Of a stretch of DNA of 64,000 nucleotides, positions 9,130 to 17,029 are shown in pieces. The notes below the pieces were generated by a model that did no database searches, was not told the origin of the DNA, and worked only from the letters and a program-made list of their open reading frames with translations. The first letter of the stretch is position 1. Each line of letters opens with the position of its first letter. This DNA is from CAZOWM01 sp964583615. GTDB lineage: Bacteria; Spirochaetota; B62-G9; DRHN01. The stretch covers positions 39,536 through 103,535 of the forward strand of contig CAZOWM010000004.1 of the NCBI GenBank assembly GCA_964583615.1. The letters are read 5' to 3'. The position numbers and the translations under genes were made by a program.

Positions 9130-9438
9130 TCACACACCCTCTATCTCAACGAGTTTGTTCAATTTCACAATTTTAAATATCTGCATTATCGTGTTGTTTA
9201 CACCAACAATCTTTATTTTTCCATTCTTTTTTTGGAGGCCTTTATAGAGGAGGACTATCTTTCCGATTCCGGAGCTTGTAATGGACTTCAGTCCGGATAA
9301 GTCTATTATAACCTGTTCCGGTCCTTTTTCGATGATCGAGTTGAAAATCTCGAGCAGCTCGTCGGCCTGCTCAACGTAAATATCGCCCTTCAGTGTAACG
9401 CTTACCGACTTTTCACCCTCAGAAACTTTTACATCCAT
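9130..9438 (-). CDS. STAS-domain anti-sigma factor antagonist-like protein
   Basis: A 102-residue single STAS domain, the size of SpoIIAA/RsbV proteins. The signature DLSGLKSITSSGIGKI places the phosphorylatable Ser in the SSG motif, the usual switch for binding an anti-sigma or partner kinase. No anti-sigma kinase or phosphatase gene is adjacent, so the partner is elsewhere. The leader has GGGGAG before the ATG and a promoter whose -10 lies in a 20-bp inverted repeat, suggesting that the gene is repressed by a DNA-binding protein. Confidence 0.88.
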   Translation of the reverse strand: MDVKVSEGEKSVSVTLKGDIYVEQADELLEIFNSIIEKGPEQVIIDLSGLKSITSSGIGKIVLLYKGLQKKNGKIKIVGVNNTIMQIFKIVKLNKLVEIEGV

Positions 9439-9456
9439 TCAAGGTCTCCCCTAAAA

Positions 9457-9476
9457 ATTATGCTCTTAAGCATAAT
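9457..9476. promoter_or_regulatory. 20-bp inverted repeat, candidate operator of the STAS gene
   Basis: Perfect 8-bp arms ATTATGCT and AGCATAAT with a 4-base centre. On the minus strand it covers the -10 element TATGCT and the predicted start point, the classical position for a repressor site. It also lies about 65 bases upstream of the folB promoter. I did not see a second copy in the window. Confidence 0.6.
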
Positions 9477-9497
9477 AGAAAATAGTATGCATTGCAA
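9469..9497 (-). promoter_or_regulatory. Promoter of the STAS gene
   Basis: On the minus strand TTGCAA (9492-9497), 17 bases, then TATGCT (9469-9474). The -10 hexamer is part of the inverted repeat at 9457-9476. The transcript would begin about 25 bases before the STAS start codon. Confidence 0.6.
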
Positions 9498-9541
9498 CAG
9501 TTTTATTTCCGTGTCTTCTGTTTTCATTTCACAAATCATGA

Positions 9542-9570
9542 TTGATCAAAAAATGAGCCGAGAGTATGTT
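9542..9570 (+). promoter_or_regulatory. Promoter of folB
   Basis: TTGATC (9542-9547), a 17-base spacer, and TATGTT (9565-9570). The predicted start near 9577 lies after the ATG at 9566 and before the ATG at 9599, supporting 9599 as the true folB start. Confidence 0.55.
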
Positions 9571-9598
9571 AGAGTATAGAATCGAAAAGGGGAAACTC

Positions 9599-9961
9599 AT
9601 GCAGAGAATCATACTCGAGGACATCCGGGTTCGTACATTCATAGGTGTGAGTGAAAAGGAACGTGCAAGAAAACAGCGCCTCTCCGTCAGCATCGAATTA
9701 GAGCCGGCGGTAAAGTTCGAAGAGATTGACGACAATATTGAAAACGCGGTAAATTACTCGTCAATACGAAAGGACGTGAAGGCACTTCTGAAAGAGCCGC
9801 GGTGCAAACTCATCGAAACCATGGCCGCGCTGCTCGCGCATCACATAATGGACACATACCCCGTCAAGTCCGCCACCGTGCGGGTACAGAAGTTTCCTTA
9901 CAAAGACACGAAATCCGTTACCTGCAGTTTCACACTTGACTCCAACCCCCGGGAGGCGTAA
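9599..9961 (+). CDS. folB: Dihydroneopterin aldolase
   Basis: FolB cleaves 7,8-dihydroneopterin to 6-hydroxymethyl-dihydropterin and glycolaldehyde in folate synthesis. The 120-residue protein has the expected order: LEDIRVRTFIGVSEKERARKQ at the start (substrate Glu region), the central NYSSIRKDVKAL, LIETMAALLAHHI, and a C-terminal YPVKSATVRVQKF strand with the catalytic Lys region. The upstream ATG at 9566 would add 11 poorly conserved residues and precedes the predicted transcription start, so 9599 (GGGGA, 7 bases upstream) is chosen. The next gene begins one base after its stop, so the two are cotranscribed. No other folate gene is in the window. Confidence 0.9.
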   Translation: MQRIILEDIRVRTFIGVSEKERARKQRLSVSIELEPAVKFEEIDDNIENAVNYSSIRKDVKALLKEPRCKLIETMAALLAHHIMDTYPVKSATVRVQKFPYKDTKSVTCSFTLDSNPREA

Positions 9962-9962
9962 A

Positions 9963-10745
9963 TTGAAGCTCACGATTCTCGGAACAGATGCCGCGTATGC
10001 GGGAAAGAATGGAAGCTGCCCCTCCTATCTGCTGAGCCACAAAGAAAAGCACTATCTCATCGATACCGGCTCAGGATGCGTGTCAGCGCTTCAGAACTTT
10101 ATAGGGTTCAGCGAAATCTCCTGTATTTTTCTCTCCCATCTCCATGCGGATCATGTCTCGGACATCTACACCCTCAGATACGGAGTGTACATCGCCCAGA
10201 AAGAAAAAGGCATGACCCACAAACCGAGGATCTACCTTCCGAAACGCCCGAAGGACATCCACAGATTCATCAAAAAAAACATTGTGCGGGAATTCATATT
10301 GGAAACTCTTTCGGAAAAAACACATGTCGAACTCGATGGATTGAAGGTAAGCTTTATAAGAACCAAGCACCCCATACCTGCCTACGCAATGCGTTTCGAC
10401 GCCAAGGAGAACAGTGAATCCGGCGGCGCACAGAAAGAAAAAAAAGATGCCTCTTTGGTCTACACATCGGACACCGGATTCTTCGAAGAGCTCGTTCAGT
10501 TTAGTGCACAGGCAACGCTCATCCTTTCCGAAGCCACCTTTCAGTCTGCGGATGAAAAACTTGTCGGCATGGGGCACATGACCGCTCCAATGGCAGGTGC
10601 GTTTGCCGCAAAGTGCGGGGCAGAACGGCTCGTTCTCACTCACATCATGCCTGAATATAAAAAACCGCTCAGCGCACAGGAAGCGAAACAAACATTTCAC
10701 AAGGAGGTGATCATCGCCGAGAGAGGGCAGGAGTTTATTCTCTGA
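9963..10745 (+). CDS. MBL-fold hydrolase, ribonuclease Z-like
   Basis: A 260-residue metallo-beta-lactamase-fold protein with SHLHADH near residue 57 (di-zinc site), an early LIDTGSG, a mid SDTGF and a late LTHIMPE. Overall layout resembles RNase Z/BN-type hydrolases rather than glyoxalase II, but the exosite arm of classical RNase Z is not obvious, so the substrate is open. The start is TTG at 9963 with GGAGG (9952-9956) 6 bases upstream; the only in-frame ATG lies inside folB with no ribosome site. It is cotranscribed with folB and ends 1 base from the convergent flavodoxin gene. Confidence 0.85.
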   Translation: MKLTILGTDAAYAGKNGSCPSYLLSHKEKHYLIDTGSGCVSALQNFIGFSEISCIFLSHLHADHVSDIYTLRYGVYIAQKEKGMTHKPRIYLPKRPKDIHRFIKKNIVREFILETLSEKTHVELDGLKVSFIRTKHPIPAYAMRFDAKENSESGGAQKEKKDASLVYTSDTGFFEELVQFSAQATLILSEATFQSADEKLVGMGHMTAPMAGAFAAKCGAERLVLTHIMPEYKKPLSAQEAKQTFHKEVIIAERGQEFIL

Positions 10746-10746
10746 G

Positions 10747-11229
10747 CTACGGCACACGCACGATCTTTTCCAGAAGACTGATGAACCTTCGGGCCCATAT
10801 TTTGAGTTCTCTTTCGACACGGGCGTCCGGCTTTCCGATGGACAGTACTCCATAATGACCGGCTTCGGGGCACCCCTGCACGATCATTCCGTGAACGAGC
10901 ATCGCCCTGACCACCGCCATGATCGCCGTTTCACCTCCTCCCCCGATCACCCCTGTAGAGCAGAAGCAGGCTCCTACTTTTCCGTCAAGCTGTTTGTAAA
11001 ATTTGACGCCCAAGTCAAAAAGCTTCTTGATCTTGTTCGTCATTCCCCCAAAATAGTTCGGTGTGCCGATAAATATTCCGTCGTACTCAACAAGAGTGCG
11101 CACTGGAAAATCGTCAATAAAAACCCGGTCACAGGTCGCTCCCTGTTTTTTAAACTCTGAAAAGAGAAAATCCGCCATCTGTTTCACACTGTTCCCCACC
11201 GAATCATAGACGATTACTGTTTTCGGCAT
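10747..11229 (-). CDS. Flavodoxin-family protein
   Basis: A 160-residue flavodoxin-like fold. The N-terminal VIVYDSVGNSVKQMADFL is the phosphate-binding loop for FMN (here S-x-G-N-S), and GTPNYFGGMTNKIKKLFD and STGVIGGGGETA match WrbA/multimeric flavodoxin loops contacting the isoalloxazine ring. It most likely carries FMN and acts as an electron carrier or quinone reductase. It is a single gene on the minus strand, transcribed away from the bat operon with a 168-base divergent promoter region. Confidence 0.85.
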   Translation of the reverse strand: MPKTVIVYDSVGNSVKQMADFLFSEFKKQGATCDRVFIDDFPVRTLVEYDGIFIGTPNYFGGMTNKIKKLFDLGVKFYKQLDGKVGACFCSTGVIGGGGETAIMAVVRAMLVHGMIVQGCPEAGHYGVLSIGKPDARVERELKIWARRFISLLEKIVRVP

Positions 11230-11330
11230 ACTGTTCTTCCCTTTCGATCTTATATAACACCCACAGCATCATTTTACTATTTTGCATAAAAAAACTCCAG
11301 CCGCACATTTTCACCAATTTCGATTCATTG

Positions 11331-11360
11331 TTGACCTTCACGCACTTCCAGAAATATCTT
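11331..11360 (+). promoter_or_regulatory. Candidate promoter of the moxR-bat operon
   Basis: TTGACC (11331-11336) and TATCTT (11355-11360) are 18 bases apart. The start point would lie about 30 bases before the moxR ATG at 11398. All eight genes through 19661 are on one strand with gaps of at most about 50 bases. Confidence 0.55.
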
Positions 11361-11397
11361 ATTGTAAAACAGTGTGAATACCTCGCCGGGGGAAAAA

Positions 11398-12387
11398 ATG
11401 GATTACGAGATCAAAGAAATGCAGGGGCGGATAGCAGAGGAAAGTAAAACACTCGCACCGCTCAAAGAAGAAATCGGTAAAGTCATAATCGGCCAGGAGG
11501 ACATGATCGAAAAAATTCTCATTGGTCTCCTCGCAAACGGCCACATCCTCATAGAAGGTGTACCCGGGCTTGCAAAGACCCTCACTGTGAGCACGCTCGC
11601 ACAGGCACTCGATTCTGATTTCAAACGCATTCAGTTCACACCGGACATGCTCCCTGCCGACCTCATCGGAACCATGGTGTACAACCAGAAGAGCGGCGGG
11701 TTTCAGGTAAAAAAAGGTCCGATATTTTCCAACATAATCCTCGCTGACGAGATCAACCGTGCGCCTGCAAAAACACAGAGCGCACTCCTGGAGGCGATGC
11801 AGGAACGGCAGGTAACGATCGGAGAGACCACCTTTCCGCTCGAACATACGTTTCTTGTCATCGCGACGCAGAATCCCATTGAACAGCACGGAACATACCC
11901 GCTCCCAGAAGCACAGATCGACCGATTCATGCTGAAGCTGAAACTGACCTACCCTTCAAAGGAGCAGGAACACTCTATCATGAAGGTACACGGCTCAGGG
12001 AAAATCGTCTCTGCGCAGAAGGTACTGAATCAAACCGACATCGAGAGGGCCCGTGAACTCATCCATGAAATCTACATGGATGAAAAAATCGAGCGGTACA
12101 TCGTTGACATCGTGTTTGCGACCCGCACCCCAGAAGAATACAATCTCGTCGAGATCAAGGATCTCATCTCATACGGCGCGAGCCCTCGTGCGTCGCTCTA
12201 CCTGAAAATCTGCGCAAAGGCCAATGCATTTCTCGACGGCCGGGGATATGTACTCCCTGACGATATCAGGGAGATCGGTTATGAAATTCTCAGACACCGT
12301 CTGATCCTGACCTATGAGGCTCAGGCTGAAGATATTACCACAGAGGATGTCATCGAAAAGATCTTCATGGGTGTTGAGGTTCCCTGA
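11398..12387 (+). CDS. MoxR-family AAA+ ATPase
   Basis: MoxR ATPases are chaperone-like machines that activate partner proteins with von Willebrand A domains. Walker A is GVPGLAKT (near residue 50), Walker B is ILADEINRAPAKTQSALLEAMQE, followed by sensor 1 in VIATQNPIEQHGTYPLPEAQIDRF, the classic MoxR signature. The frame also contains a GTG at 11374, but the ATG at 11398 is preceded by GGGGGA and gives a normal 329-residue protein. It heads the bat operon and its last base is shared with the first base of the DUF58 start codon. Confidence 0.95.
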   Translation: MDYEIKEMQGRIAEESKTLAPLKEEIGKVIIGQEDMIEKILIGLLANGHILIEGVPGLAKTLTVSTLAQALDSDFKRIQFTPDMLPADLIGTMVYNQKSGGFQVKKGPIFSNIILADEINRAPAKTQSALLEAMQERQVTIGETTFPLEHTFLVIATQNPIEQHGTYPLPEAQIDRFMLKLKLTYPSKEQEHSIMKVHGSGKIVSAQKVLNQTDIERARELIHEIYMDEKIERYIVDIVFATRTPEEYNLVEIKDLISYGASPRASLYLKICAKANAFLDGRGYVLPDDIREIGYEILRHRLILTYEAQAEDITTEDVIEKIFMGVEVP

Positions 12388-13265
12388 TGCTCCCCGAAGA
12401 AATCATAAAAAAAATCAAATTGATCGACATAAAAACAAAGCTTCTTGTAAACGAGATGTTCTCAGGAGAGTATCACTCCATTTTCAAGGGGAGGGGCATC
12501 GAGTTCAGTGAAGTACGGGAATACAGTTACGGGGATGACATCCGTACGATAGACTGGAACGTGACGGCGCGATTCGATCGGCCATTCGTAAAGGTGTACG
12601 AAGAAGAAAGAGAGCTTGCGGTGTTTATTCTCTTCGACACAAGCTCCTCCACACTCTTCGGTTCACAGAACAGCACAAAGCGGGACATGATGATCGAACT
12701 CGCGGCTCTTTTTTCGTTTTCCGCTGTGGAAAACAACGACAGGGTCGGTGCCATTTTGTTTTCCGACACCCTCGAAAAAATCATCCCTCCCAAAAAGGAC
12801 AGAACCCATGCACTGCGTATCCTCCGTGAGCTCGTATACAACCCGGGGGAGAAAAAGGGAACCGATCTGAAGAAAGCGCTTGATTTCATCAACAGCACCC
12901 AGACGAGAAAAAGCATCATTTTCATTCTCTCTGATTTTTTCGATGAGGGGTACGAGAAATCATTCAAGATGATGGCGAAACAGCACGATGTGATCCCGAT
13001 CGTGTTCTACGATCCCCTCGAACTGCAGATACTCGACTACAGGGGGCTTTTTTTTCTCAGGGACATGGAAACCGGTAACGCAGGAATCATAGACACCTCA
13101 AGTAGCCAGGTGAGAGAAAACTATAAAAGAAACCTGAACCGAAACAGAATCAACAGGAACAGACTCTTTACCTCAATCGGGATCGATTACATAGAGCTGA
13201 GAACCGATGAGCCGTATATAAAACCTCTCTTCGAGTTCTTTCACAAACGGGCGCAGAAGCTATAA
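12387..13265 (+). CDS. DUF58 domain protein of the Bat operon
   Basis: A 292-residue DUF58 protein, standard partner of MoxR. The family segment VREYSYGDDIRTIDWNVTAR is at residues 49-68, followed by a vWA-like core with FDTSSST (MIDAS-type DxSxS) and ILSDFFDEGY. It lacks membrane segments and is probably cytosolic. It starts at the last base of moxR and thus must be translated by reinitiation. In Bat systems this protein is thought to link the MoxR ATPase to the membrane vWA proteins. Confidence 0.92.
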   Translation: MLPEEIIKKIKLIDIKTKLLVNEMFSGEYHSIFKGRGIEFSEVREYSYGDDIRTIDWNVTARFDRPFVKVYEEERELAVFILFDTSSSTLFGSQNSTKRDMMIELAALFSFSAVENNDRVGAILFSDTLEKIIPPKKDRTHALRILRELVYNPGEKKGTDLKKALDFINSTQTRKSIIFILSDFFDEGYEKSFKMMAKQHDVIPIVFYDPLELQILDYRGLFFLRDMETGNAGIIDTSSSQVRENYKRNLNRNRINRNRLFTSIGIDYIELRTDEPYIKPLFEFFHKRAQKL

Positions 13266-13276
13266 GGATATACACC

Positions 13277-14248
13277 ATGAGATTTCGATCAGTCGCGGCA
13301 GTGTTTCTCGCACTTTTTCTCTCAGCATCCGGTATTGGTCATGCAGTGAAACCCGGGCCTGACTTCAGCATTCCTTCCGTTTCGCGCTCGCTTCTCACGC
13401 AGAGGCCGATCACGCTCGGCGACCCAATTGATGTTGCGCTGAACATCTACCACAAAAAAAAAGACTCAGTCGCCTTTCCCGAGGAAGCCGAATATTTTAT
13501 CCCTTTTATTCTGAAGGACATGACCGTAAAAAAAAGCCGGGGAAAGGAGAACACCTCTAAAACGATGGTAGTGTACACCTTCACGATCTTCGACACAGGA
13601 ACGTTTACACTTCCACCCTTTGAAACGACCGTTGGGGAGGAAGTAATCGAAACCGAGCCGCTCGAGATCTCCGTGCTGTCCGTTCTCCCGAAAGATGGAG
13701 AACAGCCCGCTTTGAAGGATATTGTGGGGCCGTACCGGCCAAAAATCAGGCCTTTGATGATTCTTATCATCCTCTCATCCATAATCGGGGCTGCAGCACT
13801 GATGTATTTTGTTTTAAAAATCATCACGAGAAGAAAGTCAGAATTCATACGGGAAATGGAGATTCCGGAAGGCGTCGACCCGTATGAATTCTCCATAATG
13901 GAGCTGAATCAGCTCAAAAAAGCATTCATCATCCATGAGTCAGGGACCAGGTCCATATACACGAAAATCTCATTCGTTCTCAGGTTTTTCATAGGTGCGG
14001 TATATCATTTCAACGCACCGCAGATGACCACTGGGGAAATCCGCAGGTACATGCGCACTCAGGATCAGCATACGGTTTCAGTCTCTGAGCTCGTCGACAT
14101 ATTGAAACGGAGCGATCTGGTCAAGTTCGCAAAAGAACAGCCCGGTGAGAAACAGACTGAAGACGATATCACCGGTTCAATATGGATCATCAACGAAATC
14201 CATACATCATTCATGAAAACCGAGGAGCAGGCAACAGATGACGTTTAA
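13277..14248 (+). CDS. Bat-operon membrane-anchored accessory protein (BatD/DUF4381-like)
   Basis: A 323-residue protein with a signal peptide (about 1-24), a beta-rich periplasmic domain (40-150, with FTIFDTGTFTLPPFE), a single membrane helix (about 160-183, LMILIILSSIIGAAALMYFVL) and a cytoplasmic helical tail. This layout is a short version of BatD and of the DUF4381-type proteins found at the same place in MoxR-vWA operons. It overlaps the batA start by 11 bases. No enzymatic motif is visible; it probably helps assemble the BatA/BatB complex. Confidence 0.8.
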   Translation: MRFRSVAAVFLALFLSASGIGHAVKPGPDFSIPSVSRSLLTQRPITLGDPIDVALNIYHKKKDSVAFPEEAEYFIPFILKDMTVKKSRGKENTSKTMVVYTFTIFDTGTFTLPPFETTVGEEVIETEPLEISVLSVLPKDGEQPALKDIVGPYRPKIRPLMILIILSSIIGAAALMYFVLKIITRRKSEFIREMEIPEGVDPYEFSIMELNQLKKAFIIHESGTRSIYTKISFVLRFFIGAVYHFNAPQMTTGEIRRYMRTQDQHTVSVSELVDILKRSDLVKFAKEQPGEKQTEDDITGSIWIINEIHTSFMKTEEQATDDV

Positions 14249-15215
14249 GCATCCGCAGATACTCTGGGGTCTGTTTATACTCCCACCGCTCATATACTTT
14301 CTGTTTCGAAGCGAAAAGCTCGGTGTCATCCTTTCGTCGTTTTTCGGGTTCTTTGAATCGAAGGCCACATTTCGAACCCGGCTCTATTATTTTTCAAAGG
14401 CACTTCTGGCAGTATCCGTTGCGCTGTTCATCATCGCCCTCGCGAGACCGCAGAAAGGGTATATCGAAGACAAACTGATCACCGAAGGGATAAACATCGT
14501 TCTTGCACTCGACATATCATCGAGCATGAAAGCAGAAGATTTCAAACCGAACCGGCTCGGCGCAGCGAACCTCGTCGCAAAAGAGTTTATACAGGGAAGG
14601 AAAACCGACAAAATCGGCCTCGTGGTGTTCAGCAGAAAAGCAATTACGCAAAGCCCGCTCACGATTGACTACGGGATCCTGTACAACTTTATCGATAATA
14701 TTGAGACAGGCATGATTCAAGACGGGACTGCAATCGGAAATGCAATCGCAGAAGCCTCGAAACGACTGATGGTCGAAGAGAAAAACAACAAAGTGCTCAT
14801 CCTTCTGACGGATGGAGTAAACAACGCCGGCGAAATAGATCCCCTTACCGCTGCGCAGGCAGCAAAGGCACTGGACATAAAGATCTACACAATCGGGGTC
14901 GGCAGTATGGGCAATGCGCCATATCCTGTCGACGATCCCGCATTCGGGAAACGCTATGTCTCCATTCCGGTGCAGATCGACGAAGAAGTGCTGAAGGAGA
15001 TTGCGAGGATCACGAATGGACGCTACTTCCGCGCAACCGACGAGGGAAAGCTCGAAGAAATCTATCAGGAGATCGATCAGCTCGAGAAAAGCAAGATCGA
15101 GATAAAACAGTTCAAGAAGGTAAAGGAACGCTACTTTCTTCCCCTTCTGATCGGGCTGGTCAGTTTTGGTTTGTATGTTTTCGTTACCCGAATGTTTCTC
15201 AGGGTGTATCCGTAG
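14238..15215 (+). CDS. batA: BatA, von Willebrand A-domain membrane protein
   Basis: A 325-residue inner-membrane protein with hydrophobic segments at residues 7-22 and 52-70, a vWA domain (about 85-285) and a C-terminal membrane helix near 300-320. The MIDAS metal site is complete: DISSSM (DxSxS), the Thr in QDGTAIG and the Asp in LTDGVNNAG. It pairs with BatB encoded next, and such pairs are typical of Bacteroidetes and spirochaete aerotolerance operons. The role in oxygen tolerance comes from the name-giving work on Bacteroides; in Leptospira the link to stress is less clear. Confidence 0.92.
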   Translation: MTFKHPQILWGLFILPPLIYFLFRSEKLGVILSSFFGFFESKATFRTRLYYFSKALLAVSVALFIIALARPQKGYIEDKLITEGINIVLALDISSSMKAEDFKPNRLGAANLVAKEFIQGRKTDKIGLVVFSRKAITQSPLTIDYGILYNFIDNIETGMIQDGTAIGNAIAEASKRLMVEEKNNKVLILLTDGVNNAGEIDPLTAAQAAKALDIKIYTIGVGSMGNAPYPVDDPAFGKRYVSIPVQIDEEVLKEIARITNGRYFRATDEGKLEEIYQEIDQLEKSKIEIKQFKKVKERYFLPLLIGLVSFGLYVFVTRMFLRVYP

Positions 15216-15266
15216 CTGCTCCCCGGAGCAAAAATGTCCATGTCTGCGGAATATATTGATTAAAGA

Positions 15267-16298
15267 ATGGGGCCAGGAATGCGTTTTTCTCACTCAACTG
15301 TGCTGTACGCACTGATGCTCGTACCGCTTTTCTTCATGGTTCTGCTCTTCGCCGGGAAAAGGAGGCGGAAGGAAAGGGAGAGGATCGGTAATCTCAACAC
15401 CCTCAACAGGTTCTCGAGAAAGCCGATTGAAGGATCTGTTGGACGCGACACCCTTTTTATCGTATGTGCGGTATTCTTTCTCATTCTTTCTCTTGCAGGT
15501 CCTCAGGCAGGCACACGGCTCGAACCGGTGAAAATCACCGGTTCTGACGTATTTATCGCGATCGACCTCTCACAGAGCATGCAGGCGGAGGACATCAGGC
15601 CGTCCCGGTTCGAGAGAGCAAAAATCGATGCTCTCGAGCTTCTCGAGCAGCTTCAGGGAGACCGCGTCGGGTTGATTCTGTTCGCGGGCGATGCGTTCGT
15701 TCAGTGCCCCCTTACCGCTGATTACGGCGCAGTGGCAACGTTCATCAGCTCTATAGACAATGAAACGGCAGTTGCAGGCGGAACCACCCTGTTCGCACCA
15801 CTCGAAGTTGCGCTCGATTCCATCGATCCTGAAGCTGACAAGTACTCAATTCTTCTTTTACTCTCGGACGGGGAAAATACAGGGACTATGAATAATAAAA
15901 TTTTGAGAGACCTTGAGAAACGCGGCATCAAGGTGTTCAGTGTGGGAATCGGAACAAAGGATGGCGCACCGATACCCCTCTTCGATGAAGGCGGACGAAG
16001 GGTGGGGTACAAAAAGGATGCATCTGGGAATGTGATCATCTCGAGGCTCAGCGATGAGTATCTGAAGGAAATCGCGGAAAAGACGGACGGATATTACTTC
16101 GAGGCTGGTGAACAGATGAACGAAATATTCAAATTTCAAGCAACCGTCAATGCAATGAAAAAGAGGGAGCTGGAAACGAAACGGTATACCGTCTATGAAG
16201 AGAGGTACCAAATTCCGCTCGCATTGGGTATATTATTCGTTGTGCTCTTCTCCCTGCTCTCCGTAAAAACAAAAAAAACGAATCGGAGTGGCCTATGA
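15267..16298 (+). CDS. batB: BatB, von Willebrand A-domain membrane protein
   Basis: A 343-residue paralogue of BatA with two N-terminal membrane helices, a vWA domain and a C-terminal helix (LALGILFVVLFSLLSV). The MIDAS is intact: DLSQSM, AGGTTLF and LSDGENTGT. Start choice is uncertain: the ATG at 15267 has no good ribosome site, while the ATG at 15279 has GGGG 6 bases upstream. The stop overlaps the start of batC by 4 bases. The 51-base gap from batA is the largest within the operon and holds no terminator. Confidence 0.92.
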   Translation: MGPGMRFSHSTVLYALMLVPLFFMVLLFAGKRRRKERERIGNLNTLNRFSRKPIEGSVGRDTLFIVCAVFFLILSLAGPQAGTRLEPVKITGSDVFIAIDLSQSMQAEDIRPSRFERAKIDALELLEQLQGDRVGLILFAGDAFVQCPLTADYGAVATFISSIDNETAVAGGTTLFAPLEVALDSIDPEADKYSILLLLSDGENTGTMNNKILRDLEKRGIKVFSVGIGTKDGAPIPLFDEGGRRVGYKKDASGNVIISRLSDEYLKEIAEKTDGYYFEAGEQMNEIFKFQATVNAMKKRELETKRYTVYEERYQIPLALGILFVVLFSLLSVKTKKTNRSGL

Positions 16299-17029
16299 GA
16301 CATCCGGGATTCATTCTTCTCTTTGCAGTTTTTCTGTGTATCCCCGCATTGGTGCTCGACGCTGCCTCTTATTCAAGTATCATGCGGAAGGGAAACAGGT
16401 TCTACAATAACGAGCTCTACAGTGACGCGCTTGACCATTATCTCATGGGAAAGGAAAAAAATAAAAACGCAGAGGAGCCTTTCTTCAATGCAGGTGCGGC
16501 ACGGTACAAAATGCAGGATTACACGGGGGCAATAGAATCTTTCGAACATCTCGTTCAGGGGGAAAAGTTTATTGAGCATTCGGTAGACATTCACTACAAT
16601 CTCGGAAACAACTACTACAAGCTCGGTGACTACGAAAAGGCAGTACACCACTATACAGAGTCGCTTAAGATGAACTCAACCAATGTAAACTGCAAGTATA
16701 ATCTCGAACTTGCCCTGCAAAAGCTCAAGGAGAGTGCGGGAGAAACACAAAGCGAAGACCAGAATAAGAGCGATACGCAAAGTCAGAGGGGAAAAGAGGC
16801 ACAACACGACGCGCCTGCGGAAAACAGCGGTGAACAAAACAACAAAAGCTCCTCACAGCAGCAGGGAGCCGACCGCCAGCAACCCGCGGCAAAGCCCGCG
16901 AACCAAAAAGAGCTGAGCCGCGAGGAAGCACAGCGTTTGATCCGTTCGGTCAACTCCAATCAGGCACACACGATCGGCGATATTATCAGACAGAGGATAA
17001 CACGGACGACAAATGAAAAAGACTGGTAA
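16295..17029 (+). CDS. batC: BatC, TPR protein of the Bat operon
   Basis: A 244-residue secreted or membrane-tethered protein with a signal peptide (about 1-22) and three tetratricopeptide repeats (residues about 30-140, e.g. VDIHYNLGNNYYKLGDYEKAVHHYTESL). The region from about 145 to 205 is very rich in Gln, Asn, Ser, Lys and Glu and looks disordered. It starts within batB (4-base overlap) and its end overlaps the next start by 17 bases. It most likely scaffolds protein contacts in the periplasm for BatA, BatB and BatD. Confidence 0.88.
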   Translation: MRHPGFILLFAVFLCIPALVLDAASYSSIMRKGNRFYNNELYSDALDHYLMGKEKNKNAEEPFFNAGAARYKMQDYTGAIESFEHLVQGEKFIEHSVDIHYNLGNNYYKLGDYEKAVHHYTESLKMNSTNVNCKYNLELALQKLKESAGETQSEDQNKSDTQSQRGKEAQHDAPAENSGEQNNKSSSQQQGADRQQPAAKPANQKELSREEAQRLIRSVNSNQAHTIGDIIRQRITRTTNEKDW

